Shown here one piece after another: positions 26,839 through 35,937 of a stretch of 64,000 bases of DNA. The DNA comes from Kineococcus rhizosphaerae. GTDB taxonomy: Bacteria; Actinomycetota; Actinomycetes; Actinomycetales; Kineococcaceae. The notes under the pieces were generated by a model. It was given only the letters and a program-made list of their open reading frames with translations, was not told the origin of the DNA and did no database searches. The stretch is from positions 550,021-614,020 of the forward strand of contig NZ_PVZF01000002.1 of NCBI RefSeq assembly GCF_003002055.1. Reading direction: 5' to 3'. Numbering within the stretch: the stretch's first letter is position 1; the number at the start of each line of letters is the position of its first letter. Made by a program: the position numbers and the translations under genes.

Positions 26839-27902
26839 GCACGGGGCTGGTCGTCGGGAAGTTCTACCCCCCGCACCCGGGGCACCACGCCCTGGTGGAG
26901 ACCGCCGCCTCCCGCTGCGACGACCTCGTCGTGCTGGTCGAGGCGGCCGACCGCGAGACGGTCCCGCTGGCCGACCGGGTCGCGTGGATGCAGGCCGAGC
27001 ACCCCGGCGTCCGGGTCCTCGGCGCGCGGTGCGACGCGCCGGTGGACTACGCCAGCGACGTCGTGTGGGCCGCTCAGGTGCGGGTGATGCAGGTCGCCCT
27101 GGAGCTCGGCGGGGTGGAGCGGGTCGACGTCGTCTTCTCCAGCGAGACCTACGGTGCCGAACTCGCCCGCAGGCTCGGTGCCGTGCACGACCTCGTGGAC
27201 CTGGAGCGCACCCGGGTCCCGCTGTCGGCCACGCTCGTGCGGGCGGACCCGCTGACCCGCTTCGGAGCCCTGCGGCCCAGCGTGCGCGCCGGGCTGGCCG
27301 TCCGCGCGGTGTTCGTCGGGGCCGAGTCGACCGGGACGACGACGGTCAGCCGCCTCGTCGCCGACCGGTTGCGCGCACGCGCGGGGGCGCACGGCGCGAC
27401 GCGGTGGGTGCCCGAGCACGGCCGCGACCACTCCGTCGAGCTCGTGGAGCGCGGCGGGCCCGGCACGAGGATGGAGGACGTCGTCTGGACGCCGGACGAC
27501 TTCGCGACGATCGCGGCCCGGCAGAACGCGCTCGAGGAGGAGGCGGCGCGGGCCGGTGGGCCCGTCCTGGTCTGCGACACCGACTCCCTGGCCACCACGG
27601 TCTGGGAGTGTCGCTACCTCGGGGGCACCTCCGCCGGCACCCGGGCCGAGGCGGGTCGGCGGGCTCCTCGCCGCACGTACTTCGTCACCGACCACGTCGG
27701 TGTGCCCTTCGAGCAGGACGGCTACCGCGACGGTGAGCACGTCCGGGAGGCGATGACCGACTGGTTCCTGCACGCCCTGACCGCGGCGGGGGAGTCCTGG
27801 GTGTTCCTCACCGGTCCGGTCGCCTCCCGGGTGGAGCTGGCGCTGCGGGTGATCGACCGGCAGGTCGGCGACCGGTTCACCTTCGGCCGGCCCCTGGGCT
27901 GA
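26835..27902 (+). CDS. nadR: NadR-like bifunctional NMN adenylyltransferase / ribosylnicotinamide kinase
   Basis: Expected to phosphorylate nicotinamide riboside to NMN and adenylate NMN to NAD. 355 residues, without the N-terminal helix-turn-helix of enterobacterial NadR. The nucleotidyltransferase domain opens GKFYPPHPGHHALVE with the HxGH signature near residues 14-17. The kinase domain starts near residue 158. Its P-loop reads GAESTGTTTV, so the usual Walker A lysine is Thr; I recall the same variant in other actinobacterial NadR-like proteins but cannot confirm it. The co-expressed pnuC upstream supports the role in NAD salvage. Confidence 0.85.
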   Translation: MSTGLVVGKFYPPHPGHHALVETAASRCDDLVVLVEAADRETVPLADRVAWMQAEHPGVRVLGARCDAPVDYASDVVWAAQVRVMQVALELGGVERVDVVFSSETYGAELARRLGAVHDLVDLERTRVPLSATLVRADPLTRFGALRPSVRAGLAVRAVFVGAESTGTTTVSRLVADRLRARAGAHGATRWVPEHGRDHSVELVERGGPGTRMEDVVWTPDDFATIAARQNALEEEAARAGGPVLVCDTDSLATTVWECRYLGGTSAGTRAEAGRRAPRRTYFVTDHVGVPFEQDGYRDGEHVREAMTDWFLHALTAAGESWVFLTGPVASRVELALRVIDRQVGDRFTFGRPLG

Positions 27903-27955
27903 CGCGTCCGCCCCGTCCGCGGCTCCGTCGAAGCCGGTGGGACCTCACGGTGCCC

Positions 27956-27978
27956 TACAGTGGACAAACGTTTGCCCA
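27956..27978 (+). promoter_or_regulatory. -10 box and LacI-type operator before the GH140-like gene
   Basis: TACAGT (27956-27961) is followed without a gap by TGGACAAACGTTTGCCCA (27961-27978), an 18-base near-perfect palindrome with the CAAACGTTTG core. GAGGAGGG and the GTG start at 27997 follow. A repressor bound here would block RNA polymerase. The same operator recurs at 29311 and 36088. Confidence 0.75.
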
Positions 27979-27996
27979 CGATGAGGAGGGATTGCC

Positions 27997-29274
27997 GTGA
28001 CCCGCTGGACCATCGCCCCCGACGCCCGCACGCTGCTGGCCGGGGGACGCCCGAGCTTCCTGCTGGCCGACACCGTCTGGGCCGCCTTCACCTCCTGCAC
28101 CGAGCGGGAGTGGGACGACCACACCGAACTGCGCCGCCGGCAGGGGTTCAACGCCGTCCTCGTCAGCGTCCTGCCCATCGCCCACGACCGCAGCGACACC
28201 GCCTCCCGCTCGCCCTACCGGCTGACCGGGCACGGCCCCGACCTCGACGGCGGGGACGGCGACTACTGGACCCGGGCGAGCGCCATGCTGGGGTTGGCCC
28301 GCGAGCGGGGCCTGACCCCGCTGCCGGTCGTGCTGTGGAACAACTTCGTCCCGGGAACCTGGGGGGCGCGGGCGACCCCCGGGCTGGTGCTCGACGCCGA
28401 GCGCACGCTGGACCTCGTCGCGCGCTGCGTCGAGGCCTTCGCCGAGCACGAACCCGTCTGGGTCGTCAGCGGCGACGACTCCTTCGCCGACTCCGCCGAG
28501 GGGACGGTGGCGCTGGAGCGCTACGCGCTGGCGGCCCGCGAACTGCGCCGCCTCGACCCCGGGTCCCTGCTGACCTGGCACCACACGCCGACGGCCCGCA
28601 TGCCCGCGGAACTGGCCGACGGCCCGCTGGTGGACCTGCACGGGGTGCAGTCCGGGCACGACGAGGCGTGGGCCAGTGCGCCGCTGGAACTGGCCCGCCA
28701 CTACCGGGCGATGGCCGTGCCGCGCCCGGTCGTCAACCTCGAACCCTGCTACGAGGGGCTGGGGTGGGGTGGGCGCTCGCGGCACCGGCGCGAGGAGGTC
28801 CGCCGGGCGAGCTGGACCGGTGTGGTGGCCGGGGCGGCGGCCGGGCTGGGGTACGGGGCGCACGGCGTCTGGTCCTGGCACCGGCGCGGGGCGGGGTTCA
28901 CGGCCCAGGACGTGCACGGCCTGCCGTTCCCGGCGTCGGTCGCCGCGCAGTTCGAGGGGGCCCTGGACGCGGCGTTCGTGCGCGAGGTCGTCGAGGCCGA
29001 GGGGCTGCTCGACCTCGCCGAGGCCCCGGGGCTCCTGCACCCCGAACCCTCCGGCGCCCTGGCCGGGCGCACCCCGGGCGGGGTGGTGGCCGTCTACGTC
29101 CCGCACCCCTTCGCCGTCCGGTTGCGGGACGTGCCGGGCCAGGCGCAGGTCACGACCTACGACCTGGCCCGCCGGCGCGCCGAGCCGGGCCGCCTGGTCG
29201 GGACGGGTGGGGACCGGTGGCTGGAGCAGCCGGAGTTCCTCGGTGACGCCCTGCACGTGGTGCGGTTCCGGTGA
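27997..29274 (+). CDS. DUF4038/GH140-like glycoside hydrolase, intracellular
   Basis: 425 residues with no signal peptide, so probably cytoplasmic. The N-terminus has the DUF4038-type FLLADTVWAAFTSCTEREW, followed by RRQGFNAVLVSVLP, VVLWNNFVPGTWG, WVVSGDDSFADS and RPVVNLEPCYEG, where Glu249 is a candidate catalytic residue. The C-terminal 80 residues form a small beta domain. DUF4038 members include apiosidases of family GH140 acting on side chains of plant rhamnogalacturonan II; the true substrate here is unknown. The gene has its own LacI-type operator 18 bases before the GTG. It probably cleaves imported oligosaccharides. Confidence 0.7.
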   Translation: MTRWTIAPDARTLLAGGRPSFLLADTVWAAFTSCTEREWDDHTELRRRQGFNAVLVSVLPIAHDRSDTASRSPYRLTGHGPDLDGGDGDYWTRASAMLGLARERGLTPLPVVLWNNFVPGTWGARATPGLVLDAERTLDLVARCVEAFAEHEPVWVVSGDDSFADSAEGTVALERYALAARELRRLDPGSLLTWHHTPTARMPAELADGPLVDLHGVQSGHDEAWASAPLELARHYRAMAVPRPVVNLEPCYEGLGWGGRSRHRREEVRRASWTGVVAGAAAGLGYGAHGVWSWHRRGAGFTAQDVHGLPFPASVAAQFEGALDAAFVREVVEAEGLLDLAEAPGLLHPEPSGALAGRTPGGVVAVYVPHPFAVRLRDVPGQAQVTTYDLARRRAEPGRLVGTGGDRWLEQPEFLGDALHVVRFR

Positions 29275-29280
29275 GCGGTG

Positions 29281-29328
29281 TTGACGGGTGACGGAGTTCC
29301 GGCCACACTCAGGACAAACGTTTGCCCA
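29281..29328 (+). promoter_or_regulatory. Promoter and LacI-type operator of the sugar ABC operon
   Basis: TTGACG (29281-29286), 17 bases, CACACT (29304-29309), then the operator AGGACAAACGTTTGCCCA (29311-29328). It differs from the operator at 27961 only in the first base. GAGGAG and the ATG at 29366 follow. Confidence 0.75.
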
Positions 29329-29365
29329 CCGAGGGCAGACACCGCCTCAGCCCCGAGGAGTCTCG

Positions 29366-30787
29366 ATGAGGAGACGTTCCGCCCCCCGTTCCGCCGCACA
29401 GCTCGAACTGCGCCCTGAGTTCCTCGCCCGCCCCGGACGACGTGCCGTCGTCCTCGGCGGCCTGCTCGGCGGTGTGGTCACCGGCGCCCTCGCGGGCTGC
29501 TCCGGCAACTCGTCGGGGGAGACCGGCGGCAAGACCGTCCTCACGATCGGCGACGAACCCACGCCCGACCAGGCGGCCAACCTGAAGATCTACCGGGACA
29601 ACGTCGCCTCCTTCCAGGCCGCCCACCCCGACGTCGTCCTCAAGACCGAGCAGACCACCTGGGACGCGCAGACGTTCCAGACCAAGCTCGCCGGGGGCAC
29701 CCTGCCCGACGTCCTGAGCGTGCCGTTCACCGAGGGCCGCTCACTGGCGCAGGCCGGTCAGGTCGCCGACCTCGGCGACGTCCTGGAGTCCACCGGCCTG
29801 GCCGCCAAGCTCAACCCGCAGACGCTGCGCATCGGCCAGGCGAGCGACGGGCGCACCTTCGGCGTCCCCGTGGCGGCCTACTCGATGGGCCTGGCCCTCA
29901 ACCGCGCCCTGTTCCGCCAGGCCGGCCTCGACCCCGACCGCCCCCCGGCGACGTGGGACGAGGTCCGCGCCGCCGCCGCGCAGATCACCCAGCGCACCGG
30001 GGTGCCGGGGTTCGGCCAGATGACGTCGGACAACACCGGCGGCTGGGTGCTGACCGCGCAGACCTACAGCCGCGGCGGCAGCGTCGTGGACGAGGACGGC
30101 GGGCGCACCACGCTCGCCGGACCCACCCGCGACGCCCTCGACCTGCTGCACCGGATGCGCTTCACCGACGGTTCCATCGGCGCCAACGCGCTGTACGACC
30201 ACCCCGGGGCCGCCGAGGCCTTCGCGGCGGGCAAGTTCGCCATGTACGTCATCGCGCCCGACGTGTACACCGCGATCGTCGTCAACAGCGGGTTCCCCGC
30301 GCAGGACTTCGGGTCCGGGCCGCTGCCCCAGGGCGGCGCCACCCCCGCCGGGACCCTCGCCGGCGGCACCCTGCAGGTCGTCAGCCCGCGGGCCGACGAC
30401 GCGCGGCGCAAGGCCGCCGTGCAGTGGATAGAGTGGCTCTACCTGCGGCAGTACACCAGTCAGGAGCAGGCCGTCGACACCGCCCAGGCCGCCGCCGACA
30501 GCGGCGGCGCCGTGGGCCTGCCGGGCCTGAGCGTGCTCTCGGACGAGTCCTACGCGCAGTACCAGCGGTGGATCGAACCGTACGTCAACGTGCCGGTCGC
30601 GAACTTCACCGCCTACGCGCAGGCCCTGCCCACCATCCCGATCCTGCCCGAACCGGCCAAGAACGCCCAGGCCGTCTACGCCGCCCTCGACCCGGTCGTC
30701 CAGAGCGTGCTGACCCGTTCCGACGCCGACCCCGCTGCGCTGCTGAAGGCGGCGGGCACGACGATCGACGCCCAGCTGGCCCGCTGA
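29366..30787 (+). CDS. Sugar ABC transporter substrate-binding lipoprotein
   Basis: Family 1 extracellular solute-binding protein that captures a sugar or oligosaccharide outside the membrane. 473 residues. The N-terminus has a basic part with twin Arg (PGRRAVVLGG), a hydrophobic stretch and the lipobox LAGC with Cys45, so it is a lipoprotein, possibly Tat-exported. The mature part starts near TVLTIGDEPTPDQAANL and contains WDAQTFQTKLAGGTLPDVLSV (two motifs typical of the cluster: KLAGGTLPDV and DEVRAAAAQIT). The ATG at 29366 is chosen because GAGGAG lies five bases upstream. It is the first gene of a five-gene operon controlled by the operator at 29311. Confidence 0.9.
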   Translation: MRRRSAPRSAAQLELRPEFLARPGRRAVVLGGLLGGVVTGALAGCSGNSSGETGGKTVLTIGDEPTPDQAANLKIYRDNVASFQAAHPDVVLKTEQTTWDAQTFQTKLAGGTLPDVLSVPFTEGRSLAQAGQVADLGDVLESTGLAAKLNPQTLRIGQASDGRTFGVPVAAYSMGLALNRALFRQAGLDPDRPPATWDEVRAAAAQITQRTGVPGFGQMTSDNTGGWVLTAQTYSRGGSVVDEDGGRTTLAGPTRDALDLLHRMRFTDGSIGANALYDHPGAAEAFAAGKFAMYVIAPDVYTAIVVNSGFPAQDFGSGPLPQGGATPAGTLAGGTLQVVSPRADDARRKAAVQWIEWLYLRQYTSQEQAVDTAQAAADSGGAVGLPGLSVLSDESYAQYQRWIEPYVNVPVANFTAYAQALPTIPILPEPAKNAQAVYAALDPVVQSVLTRSDADPAALLKAAGTTIDAQLAR

Positions 30788-31752
30788 TGGTGCCGATCAC
30801 CCGCGACTCGACCCGCTCACCCGCCCCGAGCACGGTGCGGCCCGCGCCGGCCGTGGCCGCCGGCCCGGCCCGGCGCCGGCGACGGGGCGTCCGCGGCGGG
30901 TTCGGCGCGTTCGTGTTCGCGCTGCCCGCCCTGGTGGTCTTCGGGTTCTTCTCCTGGGGCCCGATCGGGCGCGCGGTCGTCATGTCGTTCCAGCGCACCA
31001 ACCTCGTCCAGGGCGGTGAGTGGGTCGGCTGGTCGAACTTCTCCTACGTGCTGGCCGACCCGCTGTTCGCCACCGCCGTGCGCAACACCCTGTGGTTCAC
31101 GCTCCTGGCCGTGGTCGCGGGATTCCCGCTGCCCCTGCTGCTGGCGGTCCTCATCTCCGAGGTCCGCCGCCGGCGGGGGTTGTTCACCGCCCTGGCGTTC
31201 CTGCCCGTCGTCGTCCCTCCCGTGGTGGCGATCCTGCTGTGGCGCACGCTGTACGACCCCGAGACCTCCGGGGTCTTCAACACCCTGCTGCGGTCGGTGG
31301 GACTGCCTGCGCTGCACTGGCTGTCCGATCCCGACCTCGCGATGCCGGCCATCGTGGTCGAGGCGACCTGGGCCTCGGCGGGCAACGCCGTGGTGATCTA
31401 CCTGGCGGCGCTGACGTCGGTGCGCACGGAACTGTACGAAGCCGCCGAACTCGACGGCGCCGGCCTGCTCGGCCGCGTCCGGCACGTCACGCTGCCGCAG
31501 TTGCGCGGGGTCGTCCTCGTCATGCTGCTGCTGCAGGTCGTCGGCACCATGCAGGTGTTCTCCGAGCCGTACCTGTTCACCGGCGGCGGACCGGAGAACG
31601 CCACGACGTCGGTGCTGCTGCTCGTCTACGACTACGCCTTCGTGCACGGCGACTTCGGTGCGGCGACCGCGGCCAGCGTCCTGCTCGCCCTGGCGCTCGG
31701 CCTGTTCTCGGCCGGTTACGGCCTCGCGACCAGGAGGTGGAGCACACGATGA
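30787..31752 (+). CDS. Sugar ABC transporter permease, MalF type
   Basis: 321 residues with six predicted membrane helices after a basic cytoplasmic N-terminus. The EAA loop that contacts the ATPase is present: YEAAELDGAGLLGRVRHVTL near residue 220. FLPVVVPPVVAILLWRTLYDP is typical of the first permease of carbohydrate importers. The ATG overlaps the binding-protein stop by one base and its own stop overlaps the next permease by four bases. No ATP-binding subunit is encoded in the operon. Confidence 0.92.
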   Translation: MVPITRDSTRSPAPSTVRPAPAVAAGPARRRRRGVRGGFGAFVFALPALVVFGFFSWGPIGRAVVMSFQRTNLVQGGEWVGWSNFSYVLADPLFATAVRNTLWFTLLAVVAGFPLPLLLAVLISEVRRRRGLFTALAFLPVVVPPVVAILLWRTLYDPETSGVFNTLLRSVGLPALHWLSDPDLAMPAIVVEATWASAGNAVVIYLAALTSVRTELYEAAELDGAGLLGRVRHVTLPQLRGVVLVMLLLQVVGTMQVFSEPYLFTGGGPENATTSVLLLVYDYAFVHGDFGAATAASVLLALALGLFSAGYGLATRRWSTR

Positions 31753-32681
31753 GCAGAACCCTGGAACTGCCCGCCGACCCCGCCGGGCGGGACGCGCCGG
31801 AGTCCTCCCGGGGCATCGCCTCGGAGCTGGAACGCCGCCGGCCCGGGCTGCGCGCCGGGTACGGGCTCGTGCACGCCCTGCTGCTCCTGGCGCTGGTCGT
31901 GACCGGCGTCGGGCCGTTGTGGTGGGTGGCCAAGGCGGCGCTCTCGCCTTCCCAGCAGATCCTGCGCGACCCGCTGGCCCTGTGGCCCGACGGCGGGCCG
32001 CAGTGGCGGAACCTCCTCTCGGCGCTGACCGACTACGGCATCGGGCGCAGCCTGCTCAACACGGCCGTCGTGGCCGCCGGGTCGACGCTGTGCACCCTCG
32101 TCGTGGCCTCCACCGCCGCCTACGTCCTCAGCGTCCTGCGACCCCGCTGGGCCCCGCTGCTGAACGCGGCGATCCTGGCCACGCTCCTGGTCCCCGGCGT
32201 CGTCGTGCTGGTCCCGCTGTACCTCAGCGTCCTGCACGTGCCGGTGGTCGGGATCAGCCTGCTGGACTCCTTCTGGGCCGTGTGGCTGCCCGCCGGCGCC
32301 AACGCCTTCAGCGTCGTGGTCGTCAAGCGGTTCTTCGACGGCCTGCCCGCCGAGCTGTTCGAGGCCGCCCGCCTCGACGGGGCGGACACCGTGCGCCTGT
32401 TCGTCTCCATCGTCCTGCCGCTGTCCCGCCCGATCCTCGCGGTCGTCGGGCTGCTGGCCCTGATGGCCTCCTGGAAGGACTTCCTGTGGCCGCTGCTGGT
32501 CCTGCAAGACCCCGCCCTGCAACCGGTCTCGGTGCTGCTGCCGAAGGTCGCCACGACGACCCCGCTGAACGTGCAGATGGCCCAGCTGCTGCTGGCCCTG
32601 GCCGTGCCGGTGGTGCTGTTCCTGGTGTTCCAGCGCCAGGTGCTGCGCGGGGTGGGCCTCAGCGGCGGGGTCAAGGGGTGA
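31749..32681 (+). CDS. Sugar ABC transporter permease, MalG type
   Basis: 310 residues, six helices. The EAA motif reads FEAARLDGADTVRLFVSIVL near residue 210, and VTGVGPLWWVAKAALSPS marks the first helix-loop typical of MalG-like partners. It forms the heterodimeric channel with the previous gene. The ATP-binding protein must come from elsewhere, as in actinobacteria where one MsiK-type ATPase serves many sugar importers (established for Streptomyces; inferred here). Confidence 0.92.
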   Translation: MSRTLELPADPAGRDAPESSRGIASELERRRPGLRAGYGLVHALLLLALVVTGVGPLWWVAKAALSPSQQILRDPLALWPDGGPQWRNLLSALTDYGIGRSLLNTAVVAAGSTLCTLVVASTAAYVLSVLRPRWAPLLNAAILATLLVPGVVVLVPLYLSVLHVPVVGISLLDSFWAVWLPAGANAFSVVVVKRFFDGLPAELFEAARLDGADTVRLFVSIVLPLSRPILAVVGLLALMASWKDFLWPLLVLQDPALQPVSVLLPKVATTTPLNVQMAQLLLALAVPVVLFLVFQRQVLRGVGLSGGVKG

Positions 32682-33625
32682 GGGGCGAGCGTGCGGTGCC
32701 CTCGCGCGTCCTGGTCACCGGGGCCGGCGGGCTCATCGGCTCCGCCGTGGTGAGCACCCTGGCCGCCGCCGGTGCCGCCGTCACCGCGCTGGACCGCCGG
32801 CCGTTCGAGCACCCCGGCGCGGCCCGCACCCTCGTCGGTGACGCCGGCGACCCCGAGGCCGTGCGCGAGGTCCTCGCCGGTCCCGCGGGCGTGGTGGACG
32901 CCGTGGTGCACCTGGCGGCCGTGCCGCACCCGTCGCTGGGCACCCCGCTGGAGGTGTTCCGCACCAACGTGGTCGCCACGTTCACCGTGCTGGCCACCGC
33001 GGCCGAGCTGGGGGTGCGCCGGGCCGTGACCGCGAGCAGCATCAACGCCTCCGGCGTCCCGCAGAACGCCCACCGCCCGATGCCGGCCTACTTCCCCCTC
33101 GACGAGGACCTGCCCGACGACATCGAGGACGCCTACTCGCTGTCCAAGGCCGTCGACGAGCGCACCGCGCGCATGGTGCACCGGCGCTGGGGGACCGACG
33201 TCGTCGCGCTGCGCTTCCCGCACGTCGCCGGCACCGGGGCGCTGCGGCGGGTCGCGGCCGCGGCCCGTTCCGACCCCGGGGCCACCGTGCGCGAGGGGTG
33301 GTCATGGTTGCACGTGCAGGACGCCGCGGCCGCCGTCCTGGCCGCGCTCACCCACGCCCCCGGCGGCGCCCACGTCGTCGGCCTGGCCGCCGAGGAGACC
33401 CTGCTGGACGTCCCCACCGCCGAGGCCCTGGCCCGCTGGGCCCCCGGTGTGCCGCAACGGGTCGCGCCGTACGGGCGGTCCGGCCTGGTCGACACCTCAC
33501 GGGCCCGGGCGCTCCTGGGGTTCCGCCCCACCCACTCCCCGCCGTCCCTGCTGGACGCCCCCGGCGCCCGGCCCGAGCCGATCCCCGACAGGAGTGACCG
33601 TGCCGCCCACCCCGTCGTCCGCTGA
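32678..33625 (+). CDS. NAD-dependent epimerase/dehydratase-family protein (extended SDR)
   Basis: 315 residues from the GTG at 32678, which overlaps the permease stop by four bases; a GTG at 32696 is the alternative start. The Rossmann loop is LVTGAGGLIGSAVVSTL; VVHLAAVPHPS gives the NAD-site Asn/His region; the catalytic Ser lies in TASSINASG and the YxxxK pair in DAYSLSKAVDE near residue 150. Possible activities are a sugar epimerase or a sugar/uronate dehydrogenase. Because the next gene is a sugar-acid dehydratase, oxidation of an aldose or uronate is my preferred reading (inference). The 3' end overlaps the next gene by 26 bases. Confidence 0.8.
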   Translation: MRGERAVPSRVLVTGAGGLIGSAVVSTLAAAGAAVTALDRRPFEHPGAARTLVGDAGDPEAVREVLAGPAGVVDAVVHLAAVPHPSLGTPLEVFRTNVVATFTVLATAAELGVRRAVTASSINASGVPQNAHRPMPAYFPLDEDLPDDIEDAYSLSKAVDERTARMVHRRWGTDVVALRFPHVAGTGALRRVAAAARSDPGATVREGWSWLHVQDAAAAVLAALTHAPGGAHVVGLAAEETLLDVPTAEALARWAPGVPQRVAPYGRSGLVDTSRARALLGFRPTHSPPSLLDAPGARPEPIPDRSDRAAHPVVR

Positions 33626-34895
33626 CCCCGTCCCCGCCGAGGCGCTCGCGGGCACCTTCGCCGCGCCCTGGCCCGGCCACGACGGTTTGCGCATCACCGG
33701 TGTGCGCACGGTGGCGACCGCCCCGGAGGGCATCCCGCTGGTCGTGGTCGTCGTCGAGACCAGCGACCCGGGGCTCGTCGGCTACGGCTGCGCCACGTTC
33801 ACCCAGCGCTGGCGCGCGGTCACCGCCTACGTCGAGCACCTGACCCCGCTGCTGCTGGGCCGCCACCCCGGCGACATCGGCGACCTGGTCCGGCTGGCCC
33901 GCAACACCGGCTACTGGCGCGAGGGCCCGGTCGGCAACAACGCCGTGTCCGGTGTCGACATGGCCCTGTGGGACCTGGCGGGCAAGCGCGCGGGACTGCC
34001 CGTGCACCAGCTCGTCGGCGGCCGTGTGCGCGCCGCGGCCGACACCTACCTGCACGCCGCCGGACCGGACGTGCCCGCGGCGCTGGCCGAGGCCGAGCGG
34101 CTGCTGGCCGCCGGGTACCGCAACGTGCGGCTGCAGGTGGGTCAGGACGGCGTCGGCGCCTACGGAGCCCCGGGCCGGCCGGGGGGCCACCCGCGGGCGC
34201 CCTACCCCGACGGCTGGCGGGTGGAGGACTACCTGACCGGCGTGCCGCGGTTGTTCGCCGCCGCCCGCGAGCGCCTGGGGGAGTCGGTGGGGCTGCTGCA
34301 CGACGTGCACTCCCGGCTGGACCCCAAGCGCGCCGTGCTGCTGGCCCGCAGCCTGGAGGAGTTCGGTCTGTTCTTCCTCGAGGACGTCCTGGCCCCGGAG
34401 TTCTGGGACCGGCTGCCCGAGGTGCGCGCGGCCTCACCCGTGCCGCTGGCCGTCGGGGAGCTGGCCACCAGCCTCACCGACGCCGCCCGGCTGGTCACCG
34501 GTGGAGGGGTGGACCTGCTGCGCTGCCACGTCAGCGCCGTCGGGGGTTTCTCCGCCGCGCGCAAGCTCGCCGTGCTCGCCGAGCTGCACGGGGTCCGCAC
34601 GGCCTGGCACGGCCCGGGCGACACCTCCCCGGTCGGGGCGGCCGCCAACGTGACGCTGGACGTGACGAGTGAGGCCTTCGGCATCCAGGAGGCGCACGAG
34701 TTCGACGAGCGCGCCCAGGAGGTGTTCCCCGGCACCCTGCTCGTCGCGGACGGCTGGTTGAAGCCCTCGGACGCCCCGGGGTGGGGGGTCGGGCTGGACG
34801 AGCGGGCGGCGGCCCGCTACCCGGCGGGCGACTCGCTGCACGACCGCTGGGCCGCGGGCGTGCGGGCGCCGGACGGGGCACTCGCCTTCCCCTGA
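33600..34895 (+). CDS. Enolase-superfamily sugar-acid dehydratase, mannonate dehydratase/RspA type
   Basis: 431 residues. The N-terminal capping domain ends near GVDMALWDLAGKRAGLPVHQL. Three Mg ligands are visible on the barrel: Asp in LLHDVHSRLDP, Glu in FFLEDVLAPE and Glu in LAVGELATS. The later segment WHGPGDTSPVGAAANVTLD and FGIQEAHEF matches the ManD/RspA subgroup. Such enzymes dehydrate mannonate or gluconate to 2-keto-3-deoxygluconate, although many members are slow or have other substrates. The GTG at 33600 is chosen because AGGAG lies at 33590-33594. Last gene of the ABC operon, converging on lacI with a 19-base gap. Confidence 0.83.
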   Translation: MPPTPSSADPVPAEALAGTFAAPWPGHDGLRITGVRTVATAPEGIPLVVVVVETSDPGLVGYGCATFTQRWRAVTAYVEHLTPLLLGRHPGDIGDLVRLARNTGYWREGPVGNNAVSGVDMALWDLAGKRAGLPVHQLVGGRVRAAADTYLHAAGPDVPAALAEAERLLAAGYRNVRLQVGQDGVGAYGAPGRPGGHPRAPYPDGWRVEDYLTGVPRLFAAARERLGESVGLLHDVHSRLDPKRAVLLARSLEEFGLFFLEDVLAPEFWDRLPEVRAASPVPLAVGELATSLTDAARLVTGGGVDLLRCHVSAVGGFSAARKLAVLAELHGVRTAWHGPGDTSPVGAAANVTLDVTSEAFGIQEAHEFDERAQEVFPGTLLVADGWLKPSDAPGWGVGLDERAAARYPAGDSLHDRWAAGVRAPDGALAFP

Positions 34896-34914
34896 ACCGT
34901 TGCGGCGCTGCGGG

Positions 34915-35937
34915 TCAGCCCAGGACGGTGGTGCGGCCCACGACGAGGGTCCCGGGCACGAGGTGCGCCCCGGGGGTCAGGGGCCGTTCCCCGGACACCG
35001 CGTCCAGCAGTGCCGCGGCGGCGCGGGCGCCGATGAGGTCCAGGTGCGGGTCGACGGTCGTCAGGTGCGGGAGGTCCGTGCCCTCGCGGCCCCCGAAGCG
35101 GAGCTCGAAGTTGTCGTACCCGACCAGGGCGACGTCCTGCGGCACCCGCAGACCGGCCGCGGTGAGGGTCTGCTCGACCCCGGCGGCGATCTCGTCGTTG
35201 CCGCAGAACACGGCGTCGACCAGGGCGCCGTCGTGGTCGAGCAGTTCCCGGGCGGCGGCCGCGCCCCAGGCGCGCGACCAGTCGCCCAGCAGCGGGGGCC
35301 GGGCCAGGGCCGTCCCGCGCTCGGCCAGGCGGTCGGCGAAACCGCGCGCCCGGTCGGCCGCGGCCACCGACCCGGACGCGCTGACGTGCGCCGGCCGGGT
35401 CCGGCCCAGGTCCACGAGGTGGTCGGCGACCAGGCGCCCGGCGCCGGCCCCGTCGGTGGAGAACCAGGTGTCGGTGGGGTCGGCCGAGACGGCGTAGGCG
35501 TGCACGGCCGGCACCTGCAGCCCGGCGGTCAGGGGTTGCAGGGGCTGCTCGGGACCGTCGCCGACGATGAGCAGGCCCTCGATGCGCCGCGAGCGCAACC
35601 GGCGGGTGATCTCCGGCAGCGCTTCGGGGTGGCCCTCGGCGTCGTAGTGCAGCACGGCGATGTCGGCCGCACCCAGGGTCGCGGTGGCGGCGGCCAGCAC
35701 CGGCAGGGACAGGGTGCCCGCAGCCAGCTGGGTGAGGATCCCGACGGTGCGGCTGACGCCCTGCTTGAGGAACCGGCCCTGGGCGTTGGGCACGAAGTCC
35801 AGCTCCTGGGCCGCGGCGAGGATGCGGGCGCGGGTGTCGGCCGAGACCCGGCCCGCACCGGCGAGGACGCGCGAGGCGGTGGAGTAGTGCACGCCCGCGC
35901 GCGCCGCCACGTCGTGCAGCGTGACCGATCCCGGCAT
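34915..35937 (-). CDS. LacI-family transcriptional repressor
   Basis: 340 residues from the ATG at 35937, preceded by GGAG six bases upstream; an upstream GTG would add 33 non-conserved residues. The DNA-binding domain is SVTLHDVAARAGVHYSTASRVL followed by TRARILAAAQELDFVPNA and the hinge region. The ligand domain is a periplasmic-binding-protein fold with CGNDEIAAGVEQTLTAAG and LVGYDNFELR near residues 225-270. It is divergent from the secreted hydrolase and lies beside three identical-class operators, so it is the likely repressor of the locus. The inducer is unknown. Confidence 0.9.
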   Translation of the reverse strand: MPGSVTLHDVAARAGVHYSTASRVLAGAGRVSADTRARILAAAQELDFVPNAQGRFLKQGVSRTVGILTQLAAGTLSLPVLAAATATLGAADIAVLHYDAEGHPEALPEITRRLRSRRIEGLLIVGDGPEQPLQPLTAGLQVPAVHAYAVSADPTDTWFSTDGAGAGRLVADHLVDLGRTRPAHVSASGSVAAADRARGFADRLAERGTALARPPLLGDWSRAWGAAAARELLDHDGALVDAVFCGNDEIAAGVEQTLTAAGLRVPQDVALVGYDNFELRFGGREGTDLPHLTTVDPHLDLIGARAAAALLDAVSGERPLTPGAHLVPGTLVVGRTTVLG

